Of a DNA stretch of 40,826 bases, positions 25,501 to 34,277 are shown in pieces (position 1 is the first letter of the stretch; the number at the start of each line of letters is the position of its first letter). The notes under the pieces were generated by a model. It saw only the letters and a list, made by a program, of their open reading frames with translations, did no database searches and had not been told where the DNA came from. This DNA is from Hydrogenophaga sp. (GTDB taxonomy: Bacteria; Pseudomonadota; Gammaproteobacteria; Burkholderiales; Burkholderiaceae_C): contig NZ_JAUSOO010000054.1 of the NCBI RefSeq assembly GCF_030656115.1, positions 1 to 40,826 on the forward strand, written 5' to 3'. A program made the translations under genes and the position numbers.

Positions 25501-26148
25501 GTGGTGTTGCACGCCGATGGCGCCCTGCTGGTGCTGGTGAAGCCCTCCGGCTTGCTGGCGGTGCCCGGTCGCGGCGAAGACAAACAAGACTGCCTGAGCC
25601 GCCGCGCCCAGGTGCAATGGCCCGACGCGCTGGTGGTGCACCGGCTGGACATGTCCACCTCGGGCCTGGTGGTCATGGCGCGCGGCTTGGAAGCCCAGCG
25701 CGCCCTGAGCCGCGCGTTTGAGCAGCGCCGGGTGCACAAGCGCTACATGGCCGTGGTGGCGGGCCAGCTCGCCAACCCACTGCCCGACAACGGCTGGAAC
25801 ACCATCGACCTGCCCCTGGCGGTGGACTGGGTCAACCGCCCACGCAGCATGGTGTGCCATGCAACCGGCAAACCCAGCCTCACGCGCTGGCGGCTGGCCG
25901 AGCCACAAACCCCCAACGGATACACGGGCATCGGCACCCGGGTAGAACTGGAACCCGTCACCGGCCGCACGCACCAGTTGCGTGTGCACTTGCAAGCCTC
26001 AGGACACCCCATTGTGGGCGATGCGTTGTACGCCACCCCAGACCAGCAAGCGCTGTCCAAGCGCCTGCTGCTGCACGCGGACATGCTGGAACTGCCTCAC
26101 CCTGTGACCGGGCAGATGCTGCGGTTTCACAGCCCCTGCCCTTTTTGA
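25501..26148 (+). CDS. RluA-family pseudouridine synthase
   Basis: 215 aa from a GTG at 25501. The frame stays open upstream to the end of the previous gene, but no ATG is present, so the true start is uncertain. KPSGLLAVPGRG and catalytic HRLDMSTSGLVVMARG (Asp at residue 50) are diagnostic, as are VTGRTHQLRVHL and HPIVGDALY. There is no S4 domain. It resembles RluA or TruC, which modify 23S rRNA/tRNA or tRNA U65; I cannot choose. Confidence 0.88.
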   Translation: MVLHADGALLVLVKPSGLLAVPGRGEDKQDCLSRRAQVQWPDALVVHRLDMSTSGLVVMARGLEAQRALSRAFEQRRVHKRYMAVVAGQLANPLPDNGWNTIDLPLAVDWVNRPRSMVCHATGKPSLTRWRLAEPQTPNGYTGIGTRVELEPVTGRTHQLRVHLQASGHPIVGDALYATPDQQALSKRLLLHADMLELPHPVTGQMLRFHSPCPF

Positions 26149-26161
26149 GCCCACCTGCCAC

Positions 26162-26935
26162 ATGAGCGTACGAGACATTACCCTCCTCACCGGCGCCTCA
26201 CGCGGCATGGGCCTGGCCATGGCGCACCAGTTGCTCAGCCCCCACCGGCACCTGCTGTGCATTTCGCGCAGCACCAACGAAGCCCTGGCCGCTGAAGCGC
26301 TGCGCCTGAACGCCCCGCTGACCCAATGGGTGCACGACCTGAGCGACACCACCGGCGCCGCCCAGCGCCTGCAAGCCTGGCTGGACGGCCTGGACACCCG
26401 GGCCCTACACAGCGCCACGCTCATCAACAACGCCGGCATGATCCCGCACATTGGCCCGCTCGACGCCTGCCCGCCCGACGGGCTCTCAGCCGCCTTGCGC
26501 GTGGGCCTGGAAGCCCCCATGCAACTCACCGCCGCCTTTTTGCGCGCCACCGGCGCCTGGGTGGCCGCGGGCTGGCAAGGGCCACGCAAGGTGCTCAATA
26601 TTTCGTCCGGACTGGGGCGCCGCGCCATGGCCGCGCAAGCCCCCTACTGCGCGGCCAAGGCCGGCATGGACCACTTCACCCGCTGCTGTGCGCTGGACGA
26701 AGCCCAACGGCCGCACGGCGCGCGGCTGGTTTCGCTGGCGCCGGGCGTGATCGACACCGACATGCAGGTGCAGCTGCGTGCAGGCGACCCCACCGCATTT
26801 CCCGACCTGCAACGCTTTGTGGAACTGCAGCGCCAAGGCCAGCTCACACCGCCCGACACCGCTGCTGCCCGCGTGCTCGCCTGGCTGGAGCGCCCCGACT
26901 TTGGCGCCCAGCCGGTGGCCGACGTGCGGGACTGA
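26162..26935 (+). CDS. SDR family oxidoreductase
   Basis: 257 aa. The Rossmann motif is TGASRGMG (residues 10-17), followed by NNAG, NISSG and the catalytic YCAAK. It resembles sepiapterin-reductase/benzil-reductase-like SDRs (LISRS, PGVIDTDMQVQLR). The substrate is unknown. It lies 13 bp after the pseudouridine synthase gene. Confidence 0.9.
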   Translation: MSVRDITLLTGASRGMGLAMAHQLLSPHRHLLCISRSTNEALAAEALRLNAPLTQWVHDLSDTTGAAQRLQAWLDGLDTRALHSATLINNAGMIPHIGPLDACPPDGLSAALRVGLEAPMQLTAAFLRATGAWVAAGWQGPRKVLNISSGLGRRAMAAQAPYCAAKAGMDHFTRCCALDEAQRPHGARLVSLAPGVIDTDMQVQLRAGDPTAFPDLQRFVELQRQGQLTPPDTAAARVLAWLERPDFGAQPVADVRD

Positions 26936-26955
26936 AACCCACCCCGGAGAACCCC

Positions 26956-27549
26956 ATGCCCCTCAGCCCCCTGCCCCGCCGCCGTTTTGTTCAGACCGCG
27001 CTGAGCTGGGCGGCTGGCGGTGCCCTGTTGCCGGTAGCCACGGCACAAACCCAGGCCGATTTCTGGGGTCTTCTGCGTGCCGGGGGCTGCGTGGTGCTGA
27101 TGCGCCACGCCCAGACCGTGCCCGGCATCGGTGACCCGCCCGGCTTTCGCCTGGGTGACTGCAGCACGCAGCGCAACCTGAGCGAGGCCGGCCGCGAGCA
27201 GGCACAGCGGGTGGGCCAGGCCTTTGCGCGCGAGGGCATCCGGGTGGACGAGGTGCGCTCCAGCGCCTGGTGCCGCTGCACCGACACCGCCGACCTGGCC
27301 TTTGGCCGCCACACCGTGTGGGCACCGGTCAACTCGTTTTTCAGGGACAACAGCGGCCCCGAGCAAACCCGTGCCGTTCTGAGCGCCGTGGCCCGCCTGC
27401 AAGCGCCCCACAACCTGGTGTTGGTGACACACCAGGTCAACATGTCGTCGCTGACCGGCGAATACCCGTCCATGGGCGAGATTTTTGTGACCCGGCCAAC
27501 CAGCCAAGGCAATGAACGGCTTCAGGTGCTCGCGCGCCAATTGGTTTGA
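26956..27549 (+). CDS. Histidine phosphatase family protein, probable Tat-exported
   Basis: 197 aa, with GGAGA upstream. The N-terminus is a twin-arginine-like signal (PRRRFVQTALSWAAGGALLPVA). The phosphatase core has LMRHAQT (RHA in place of RHG) with the nucleophile His at about residue 51, then CSTQRNLSEAGREQA, SSAWCRCTDTADLAFG and a second His in LVTHQVN. It should act in the periplasm; the substrate is unknown. It is the last gene of the run that starts at 23705. Confidence 0.88.
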   Translation: MPLSPLPRRRFVQTALSWAAGGALLPVATAQTQADFWGLLRAGGCVVLMRHAQTVPGIGDPPGFRLGDCSTQRNLSEAGREQAQRVGQAFAREGIRVDEVRSSAWCRCTDTADLAFGRHTVWAPVNSFFRDNSGPEQTRAVLSAVARLQAPHNLVLVTHQVNMSSLTGEYPSMGEIFVTRPTSQGNERLQVLARQLV

Positions 27550-27684
27550 AGCGTATGGGCAATCTCTCATTCCGCTCGTCTCCAGTTTGACGCTCAACAA
27601 GGCCGGTGTAAGCCTGCGACAGATACCATCACACGTTGATCACCCGATCACACACCCCAAACCACCACAAGCAGGAGATATCCC

Positions 27685-28869
27685 ATGAGCAGAGAAGTCG
27701 TCGTCGTCAGTGCAGCCCGCACCGCCATTGGCACCTTTGGCGGCAGCCTCAAGGACACCCCCCCCACCGAACTCGCCGCTCTGGTGGTGCGCGAGTCGCT
27801 GGCACGCGCTGGCGTGGACGGCAAAGACGTGGGCCATGTGGTGTTTGGCCACGTGGTGAACACCGAACCCAAAGACATGTACCTCTCGCGCGTGGCGGCC
27901 ATCAACGGCGGTTGCGCCCAGAGCACGCCCGCCTACAACGTCAACCGCCTGTGCGGTTCGGGCCTGCAGGCCATCGTCAACGCCAGTCAGAGCATCTTGC
28001 TGGGCGACACCGACATCGCCATTGGCGGTGGCGCTGAAAACATGAGCCGCGCGCCCTACGCCTCGCTCAACACCCGCTGGGGCGCGCGCATGGGCGACAC
28101 CAAGATGGTGGACATGATGGTCGGCGCGCTGCACGACCCGTTCCACACCATCCACATGGGCGTGACGGCCGAAAACGTGGCCGCCCAGTTCGGCATCACC
28201 CGCGACATGCAGGACGCGTTGGCCGTGCAAAGCCACAACCGCGCCCAGGTGGCCATTGAAGAAGGCCGCTTCAAAGACCAAATCGTGCCGGTCATGCTCA
28301 AGAGCCGCAAAGGCGAGGTGGCCTACGACACCGACGAGCACTACCGTCCCAACTGCACCTTGGCCGACATGGCCAAGCTCAAGCCGGTGTTCCTCAAAGA
28401 AAACGGCACCGTGACCGCCGGCAACGCCTCGGGCCTGAACGACGCCGCCGCTGCCGTGGTGCTGATGGACAGCAAGGCCGCCCAGGCGCGCGGCCTGCAG
28501 CCGCTGGCCCGCCTGGTGGGTTACGCCCACACCGGCCTGGAACCCAAAATCATGGGCATGGGCCCGGTGTCGGCCACGCGCCTGGTGCTGGAGAAAACCG
28601 GCCTGAGCGTGAACGACCTGGACGTGATCGAAGCCAACGAAGCCTTCGCGGCCCAGGCCTGCGCCGTCACCCAGGAACTCGGCCTGGACCCGGCCAAGGT
28701 CAACCCCAACGGCTCGGGCATTTCGCTGGGTCACCCGATTGGCGCCACCGGCGCGCTGATCACGGTGAAGGCGCTGTACGAACTGCAACGCATTCAGGGC
28801 CGCTATGCGCTGGTGACGATGTGCATCGGCGGCGGCCAGGGCATTGCTGCGGTATTCGAACGGGTGTGA
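27685..28869 (+). CDS. bktB: Beta-ketothiolase / acetyl-CoA acetyltransferase (BktB-like)
   Basis: 394 aa with an AGGAG site. Catalytic residues C90 (NRLCGSG), H350 (GHPIGATG) and C380 (MCIGGGQG) are all present. The sequence is close to Cupriavidus BktB (GTFGGSLKD, TEPKDMYLSRVAAINGG, EAFAAQACAVT), which makes C4-C5 beta-ketoacyl-CoA for PHA synthesis or runs the reverse beta-oxidation step. No phaC or phaB is adjacent, so a general beta-oxidation role is also possible. Confidence 0.92.
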   Translation: MSREVVVVSAARTAIGTFGGSLKDTPPTELAALVVRESLARAGVDGKDVGHVVFGHVVNTEPKDMYLSRVAAINGGCAQSTPAYNVNRLCGSGLQAIVNASQSILLGDTDIAIGGGAENMSRAPYASLNTRWGARMGDTKMVDMMVGALHDPFHTIHMGVTAENVAAQFGITRDMQDALAVQSHNRAQVAIEEGRFKDQIVPVMLKSRKGEVAYDTDEHYRPNCTLADMAKLKPVFLKENGTVTAGNASGLNDAAAAVVLMDSKAAQARGLQPLARLVGYAHTGLEPKIMGMGPVSATRLVLEKTGLSVNDLDVIEANEAFAAQACAVTQELGLDPAKVNPNGSGISLGHPIGATGALITVKALYELQRIQGRYALVTMCIGGGQGIAAVFERV

Positions 28870-28871
28870 AC

Positions 28872-28913
28872 ACCCTCCCCCGCGCCGCTTCGCGTCAGCC
28901 CCCAAGGGGGCGG
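28872..28913 (+). repeat. GC-rich extragenic repeat, copy 2
   Basis: Contains CGCGCCGCTTCGCGTC and the perfect palindrome CCCCC-AA-GGGGG (28899-28910). It follows the bktB stop codon closely and may act as a transcription or mRNA-processing signal. Related copies are at 590 (inverted) and 34182. Confidence 0.55.
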
Positions 28914-29002
28914 TGCTGGTGGCCCGGCGGAGCCGGTTCCACGGCACCCTGGGTCAGGTTACGCGCGGCGGCTTTTTGTGACACCGTTCGCATCAGCTTC
29001 AC

Positions 29003-30385
29003 ATGACGGGTAAACACACCACCAGCACCAACTGGGCACCCATGCTGGCCGAACTGGAACGCGGCCTGCTGCAACGCGATGTGGCGGCCCGGGCGCTGCT
29101 GCTGGCCGCGCTGGCGGGCGAACACGTGTTGTTGCTCGGGCCGCCCGGCACGGCCAAGAGTGAACTGGCGCGCCGTTTGCAGCGTCTGTTGCCCGGCGCG
29201 CATTATTTTGAGCGCTTGCTCACGCGCTTCACCGTGCCCGAAGAGCTGTTTGGCCCGCTCTCGCTGCGCGCATTGGAAAACGACCGCTACGAACGCCTGA
29301 CCGAGGGCTACCTGCCCAGCGCCGAGGTGGCTTTTCTGGACGAGGTGTTCAAGGCCAACTCCGCCATTCTCAACACCCTGCTGGGTTTGCTGCACGAGCG
29401 CCAGTTTGACAACGGCAGCCAGCGCCTGCCGGTGCCGCTGGTCTGCCTGGTGGGCGCCAGCAACGAACAACCGCAAGACGACAGCCTGCTGGCGTTTTAC
29501 GACCGCTTTTTGTTGCGCGTGCCGGTGCAACCGGTGGACGACGCGCATTTCACCGCCCTGCTGCTGGCCGATGCGCCCGGCGCGGGCCACACACCGGCCA
29601 ACGCGCAGATCCACCCGAATGAATTGCAGGCCCTGCGCGAACGCGCGCCGCAGGTCGCCCTGGGTGAAACCGCTCTGGCCCTGCTGCTGCAAGCCCGGCA
29701 ACACGCCAGCGACACCGGGCAAACGGTGTCGGACCGCCGCTGGCGCCAGCTGGTGGCCCTGCTGCAGCTGCAAGCCGCCAGCCGCCAGGCCAGCGCGGTG
29801 AGCCCTTGGGACTTGTGGTTGCTGCCTTTCGTGCTCGCGGCCGACCCGGTGCAGGTGCCAGGCTGGACCACGCTGTTCATGCACGCGGTGGCCCGCACAG
29901 CGCCCTTGCCGCTGGACGGCCTGGAACGCGCCGTGCAGGCCTTTGAATCCCAACTGGACACCGAACGCCGCGCCCCGCCCGACGCGCAAGACGACAGCGC
30001 CGGCAAACTGGCGCTGGCGCGCGCCATCACCCGCCCGGGCGAAGAAAGCGAGATGGTGCGCATCACCAGCGAACGCGCGCTGCGCCGCTACAGCCCGGTG
30101 CACATACAAGCCCGGGTGGCGCAGTGCGACGAATTGCTGAACCGCTTGCTGGCGCTGCACGGCGAATGGCTGGCTGTGGCCCACGCGGTGCTGGCCCAGG
30201 CCCGCGCGCACCCCTGGCTGCCACCGTCCTGGCTGCTGCAGATTGAGGTCGCACACGCCGAACGCTGCAGCCACCTGGCGGGCCTGTGCGCGCAGCACCA
30301 GTCCACCCGCAACGGGTTTGCCGCCTTGCCGGTGGACGAGGCGTTGACCACCCTACCCGCACCGGTGCACTGGAACGCGCCATGA
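29003..30385 (+). CDS. MoxR/RavA-type AAA+ ATPase
   Basis: 460 aa. Walker A GPPGTAKS at 46-53, Walker B VAFLDEVFKA at about 109-118, sensor VGASNEQP. The RavA-like start (LLERGLLQRDVAARALLLAAL) and the long C-terminal part with LARAITRPGE indicate the RavA branch rather than classical MoxR. It probably remodels proteins together with the VWA partner encoded downstream, with an ATGA overlap. The first MoxR gene (1-491) is a separate paralogue. Confidence 0.9.
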   Translation: MTGKHTTSTNWAPMLAELERGLLQRDVAARALLLAALAGEHVLLLGPPGTAKSELARRLQRLLPGAHYFERLLTRFTVPEELFGPLSLRALENDRYERLTEGYLPSAEVAFLDEVFKANSAILNTLLGLLHERQFDNGSQRLPVPLVCLVGASNEQPQDDSLLAFYDRFLLRVPVQPVDDAHFTALLLADAPGAGHTPANAQIHPNELQALRERAPQVALGETALALLLQARQHASDTGQTVSDRRWRQLVALLQLQAASRQASAVSPWDLWLLPFVLAADPVQVPGWTTLFMHAVARTAPLPLDGLERAVQAFESQLDTERRAPPDAQDDSAGKLALARAITRPGEESEMVRITSERALRRYSPVHIQARVAQCDELLNRLLALHGEWLAVAHAVLAQARAHPWLPPSWLLQIEVAHAERCSHLAGLCAQHQSTRNGFAALPVDEALTTLPAPVHWNAP

Positions 30386-31893
30386 CACCGACGACCGGCC
30401 CGGCACCCCCGGCCGGGTCAGCGCCTGAGCCCGTTCACGCCCCGAGCCAGCCCGACCGGCCCTACCACCACCTGAACGCCTTGCCCCGCACACTGTGGCG
30501 CTGGGCGGTGGTGTGCAGCAGCGGCGCGGCCAGCCGCCGCCTGCCCGAGCTGGCGCACTGGCAAACCGCCCTCATGGACGGCACCCTGCCCGACCCAGCG
30601 CACGATTTTGGCGACCCATTGGCCACGCAGGCGCTGCAGCCCCTGCTGGCCGAGCTGGACCTGCTGACGCTCACCCGCCACAGCCCTGCGCTGACCCAGC
30701 AGGTGCTGCAGAGCGTGCTCTGGCACCTGGACAGCCTGATCGACCGGCCCGCCGCCATGCCCCGCACCCAGGCCATCGAGCAGATGCAAACCCAGTTTCG
30801 GGACAGCTGGAACGTGCAGCGCCAGGGCTGGGACGAGGCGTTGGCGCTGCTGCAGTCGCTGGGTGATCTGGCGCAGTTGCGCTGGGACGAGCTGGCCGGC
30901 CAGCTCAACCGCCGCGAATGGCAGGAAGCCCGGCGCATCGGCGAACTGCTCCAGCGCCTGCCCGCGCTGGCCGCTTTCATTGATGGCGTGGGCCGCCGCG
31001 ATGCATCACGCACCCACCCGCCAGCCCGCGACACCCGACCTGCACACCCAGCCGAAACACCCGCCGCACGCCACCCGGCCGACGAAGCCGAGCGGCGCCC
31101 GGAGCCCACCGCGGTGGACGGCGTGCGCCGCTCGCGCAACCTGGCCCGCATGACCGGTGCCGAAAGCCTCAACCTCACCCACCCCGGCTTGCGGCGTTTG
31201 TGGCGGGCACGTTTTGCCGAAGCGCAGCTGCTGAGCTACGACGACCGTGCCCGCTCGCCCGCGCAGCGCCCTCTGCCCCAACCGGACCCACCAACCCAGC
31301 GCGCCGTGCCCACCCACGCCGGGCGTGGCCCGCTCATCATCTGCCTGGACACCTCGGGCTCCATGCGGGGTGCGCCGGAAAACGTGGCCAAGGCCTGCGT
31401 GCTGCAGGCGCTGCGCAGCGCCCACGCCGGCCAGCGCCCCTGCCGGCTGCTGGCCTTTGGTGGCCCTCACGAGCTGCTGGAGCGCGACCTGGCGCTGGAC
31501 GCCGAAGGCCTGGCGCACCTGCTCGACCTGATGGGCCAGAGTTTTGACGGCGGGACCGACGTGCAGACCCCGATCGAACGCGCCATTGCGCTGGTGCAGA
31601 CCGCTGGCTGGCAGGAAGCCGACCTGCTGGTCGTGAGCGATGGCGAATTTGGCGTGACCCCCGCCACCTTGCACCACCTGCGCGAAGCCAAGGAGCGGCT
31701 GGCCCTGCGCGCCCACGGCGTGCTCATTGGCGACCGCGAAACCATTGGCCTGCTGGAGGTGTGCGACCACCTGTACTGGGTGCGCGAGTGGCGGCGCTAC
31801 GGCAACGGTGCCCGCACCGTGGCCGACAACTTTTCACCGGTGCACAGCCGCAGCCTCACGGCGCTGTATTTCCCCAACGCCATCCGACGCTGA
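30382..31893 (+). CDS. VWA-domain protein, ViaA-like partner of the AAA+ ATPase
   Basis: 503 aa; its ATG overlaps the previous stop as ATGA. The N-terminal half is helical, and a charged, Pro/Ala/Arg-rich linker spans about 205-250. The C-terminal VWA domain has a full MIDAS: DTSGS at 323-327, GGTDVQTP and VVSDGEFG. It corresponds to E. coli ViaA, which works with RavA; here the ATPase partner is directly upstream. It is convergent with the dioxygenase gene, with only one base between their stop codons. Confidence 0.9.
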   Translation: MTPTTGPAPPAGSAPEPVHAPSQPDRPYHHLNALPRTLWRWAVVCSSGAASRRLPELAHWQTALMDGTLPDPAHDFGDPLATQALQPLLAELDLLTLTRHSPALTQQVLQSVLWHLDSLIDRPAAMPRTQAIEQMQTQFRDSWNVQRQGWDEALALLQSLGDLAQLRWDELAGQLNRREWQEARRIGELLQRLPALAAFIDGVGRRDASRTHPPARDTRPAHPAETPAARHPADEAERRPEPTAVDGVRRSRNLARMTGAESLNLTHPGLRRLWRARFAEAQLLSYDDRARSPAQRPLPQPDPPTQRAVPTHAGRGPLIICLDTSGSMRGAPENVAKACVLQALRSAHAGQRPCRLLAFGGPHELLERDLALDAEGLAHLLDLMGQSFDGGTDVQTPIERAIALVQTAGWQEADLLVVSDGEFGVTPATLHHLREAKERLALRAHGVLIGDRETIGLLEVCDHLYWVREWRRYGNGARTVADNFSPVHSRSLTALYFPNAIRR

Positions 31894-31894
31894 T

Positions 31895-32635
31895 TCAACC
31901 GCCCTGGAAACCGCCCGATCGGTAAGTCAGCACCAGCGTGTCGCGCCAGCCCAGGGTGCCAGGCTCCACCGGCTGGATCGGCGTGGTTTCATGGATCACG
32001 CGCTGGTCGTCCAGCAACAGCAACGACCAGGGTTCCTGCAGCGTGAAGCGCTGGCCGTTCGGGCCATCGGCCTCAAACACCCGGCTCTCACCGCCCTTGA
32101 TGCGGTGGCGCCCCAGCATGAACACCGCCACCAGGTCCACACCGTCGCGGTGCGCACCCTCGGGCGTGGGGCGGCCAATGCCGTCGGTGGTGTCGATGCG
32201 AAAGCTGTGCGCCTCGACAAACCAGGGCTGGCGCCCGCGCAATTCAGACACCGCCTCGCCCACCTGCGACAGCAAGCGGCCCCACACCGGCAGCGCCAGC
32301 AGCTCGGGCTGCATGGGCTCAAACCAGCGCTGCATGCCGCCGTGCAAGGCGTTGTATTCCAGCGGCTGCCAATGCGCGCGGTGCGGGACCGCGCTCACCT
32401 CGGCACCGTCCACCACGAAGCAGCTGTGGCGCCGACGGCGGTAGCGGCCACCGTCTTTCAGGTAGGCATCGGGCGGCAGGTCGTTCCAGCCAGCGTGCAA
32501 AGCGTCCAGCTCGGTGGGCGAGGCGGGCAGCCACCGCTGCACATCGGCCGCATGCAGCAGGGCAAAGCCCCCCGTTTGCAAAGCGCTGGACACCCCGGAC
32601 AAGGGCACGTAAGGCGGTTGAAATTCGCTGGTCAT
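31895..32635 (-). CDS. 2OG-Fe dioxygenase family protein
   Basis: 246 aa from the ATG at 32635. The Fe site is visible: EGAHRDGVD gives the H-x-D pair and VIHETTP the distal His. RHSCFVVDG and AHSFRIDTTDGIGRPTPEG match the bacterial 2OG-Fe dioxygenase family (PF10014-like, which includes amino-acid hydroxylases). The substrate is unknown. A divergent upstream region separates it from the hemerythrin gene. Confidence 0.88.
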   Translation of the reverse strand: MTSEFQPPYVPLSGVSSALQTGGFALLHAADVQRWLPASPTELDALHAGWNDLPPDAYLKDGGRYRRRRHSCFVVDGAEVSAVPHRAHWQPLEYNALHGGMQRWFEPMQPELLALPVWGRLLSQVGEAVSELRGRQPWFVEAHSFRIDTTDGIGRPTPEGAHRDGVDLVAVFMLGRHRIKGGESRVFEADGPNGQRFTLQEPWSLLLLDDQRVIHETTPIQPVEPGTLGWRDTLVLTYRSGGFQGG

Positions 32636-32814
32636 GGGCGGGCAGTGTACCGGGCCTGCGCACCGCCCCGCCGGTGCGCAGGCGCTTCGTCCGACCACGG
32701 CGGAGGGTTGCCGTGCACAGTTGCTGCGCTGGATCAAAACAACGGCGTTCGCGCAGTGTCAAGCTGTGCACTACCGACACGTGGTGATGACGTGGTGACG
32801 CACAGGAAATGGCC

Positions 32815-33264
32815 ATGAACACAATTGAATGGACCGATGCGCTGGTGCTGGACTTCGAACCCATCGATACCCTGCACCATGCTTTTGTAGATCTGCTGGC
32901 CCAGGCCCAGCAAGCCCCCGACGACGCCTTGCCGCAAGCCTGGACGGCGCTGGTGAACCACACCATGGCGCAGTTTGAATATGAAGACGATTGGATGCAA
33001 CGCACCGGTTTCTCGTCGGCACCCAACCACATCCTGCAGCACCGCGTGGTGCTCAACCTGCTGCGCGAAGGGCTGGCGCAAGCGCGCAGCGGACAGCTCG
33101 CTGCGGTGCGCGAAATGGCCTTTGAACTGGCTGCCTGGTTTGCCAAACACACCCAGGCACAAGACGCCGCCCTGGCCCTGCACATGCGCCGCCACCCGGC
33201 GCCGCCCGCGCGCCGCGCTGAGCGAACGCGACACGGGCAAAAAACCCTGACGGGTATGGGGTAA
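32815..33264 (+). CDS. Bacteriohemerythrin-like protein with an altered iron ligand
   Basis: 149 aa; the ATG at 32815 is preferred over 32809 because AGGAA is six bases upstream. It is a four-helix O2/iron protein. Visible ligand positions are H21, E57, H72 and H76 (HxxxH), H112 and D117. The position that should be the His of the HxxxE pair is Gln53 (AQFEYE), so one of the five di-iron His ligands is missing. H49 lies one turn earlier and could compensate. The C-terminus has an unusual Arg/Pro-rich tail of about 20 residues. It shares its upstream region with the dioxygenase gene. Confidence 0.85.
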   Translation: MNTIEWTDALVLDFEPIDTLHHAFVDLLAQAQQAPDDALPQAWTALVNHTMAQFEYEDDWMQRTGFSSAPNHILQHRVVLNLLREGLAQARSGQLAAVREMAFELAAWFAKHTQAQDAALALHMRRHPAPPARRAERTRHGQKTLTGMG

Positions 33265-33321
33265 ACCATGTGAAATCTATATTCGGCGGTGGTTATATTG
33301 CTCCGATACGAGGAGATTGCC

Positions 33322-34170
33322 ATGGCCGAAGCCATTCACGCCACTGCCACCGACCTGCATGGGGAACCTGCAGACACACCCACGAGCCCCACACCGTCCG
33401 CAGAGGGCCCACAAGGGCCCTCGGTGTTTTCGCTGCAACTGGCCGAGTTGAAGCCATCCGACCCGTTTCAGTGGCTGCAACTGGGCTGGGCCGATTTCAA
33501 ACGCTGCCCGCGCATTGGTCTGTTTTACGGCCTGTGCTTTTTCGCCATGGGTCATGCCCTGCTGGCGGTGTTCCAGAGCGCACCGGCCTATGTGCTGGCG
33601 TTGAGCGCGGGCTTCTTGCTGATGGGGCCATTCCTTTGCCTGGGCTTGTACGACGCCAGCAAGGCCATGCAGACCCATTCACACCGCCCTTCGCTGCGCG
33701 CCTCGCTGCAGGCCTGGCGGCCCACCAAAGGCACCATGGGCATATTTGCGGGCGTGCTGCTGATCCTGGAATTGATCTGGGGCCGTGCTTCGCTGGTGGT
33801 GTTTGCCGTCACGTTCAACACCATGCCGTCCACCGAAAAGCTGCTGCCGCAGCTGCTCAACCCGGAGAACATCGGCTTCCTGATCACCTATACCGTGGTG
33901 GGCGCTTTCTTTGCCGGTCTGATCTTTGTGACCAGCGTCATCTCCATCCCCATGATCATGGACCGCAAGACCGACGCCGTGTCGGCTGGGCTCACCAGCA
34001 TCCGCGCCTGCCTGCAAAACCCCGGCGTGATGCTGGTGTGGGGCGCGCTGATCACGGTTTTGATCGGCCTGTCCATGCTGCCGGTGTTTCTGGGCCTGAT
34101 CGTTGTGGGTCCGGTCATTGGGCACGCCACCTGGCACGCCTACCGGCACATCGTGCCGCAACAGGAATAA
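33322..34170 (+). CDS. DUF2189 family integral membrane protein
   Basis: 282 aa with a strong GAGGAG site. Residues 1-45 form a Pro/Ser/Thr-rich cytoplasmic region. WLQLGWADFKRCPRIGLFYGLCFF begins the membrane part, which has about six helices and ends VVGPVIGHATWHAYRHIV, diagnostic of DUF2189. Members are often encoded near respiratory or photosynthesis genes but have no known activity. The gene stands alone here. Confidence 0.88.
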   Translation: MAEAIHATATDLHGEPADTPTSPTPSAEGPQGPSVFSLQLAELKPSDPFQWLQLGWADFKRCPRIGLFYGLCFFAMGHALLAVFQSAPAYVLALSAGFLLMGPFLCLGLYDASKAMQTHSHRPSLRASLQAWRPTKGTMGIFAGVLLILELIWGRASLVVFAVTFNTMPSTEKLLPQLLNPENIGFLITYTVVGAFFAGLIFVTSVISIPMIMDRKTDAVSAGLTSIRACLQNPGVMLVWGALITVLIGLSMLPVFLGLIVVGPVIGHATWHAYRHIVPQQE

Positions 34171-34181
34171 GGCCCCCACGG

Positions 34182-34221
34182 CTCCCCCGCTGCGCGAGGT
34201 CCGCTGCCCCCCAAGGGGGCT
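34182..34221 (+). repeat. GC-rich extragenic repeat, copy 3
   Basis: CTCCCCCGCTGCGCGAGG followed by CCCCC-AA-GGGGG (34208-34219), the same organisation as the copy at 28872. It lies in the convergent gap between the DUF2189 gene and acuI. Confidence 0.5.
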
Positions 34222-34277
34222 GGCCTTGTTTGGGACGGCCCTGCGCTGCGGCCTGTGCCCCTCATTTCGCCTTTTGT

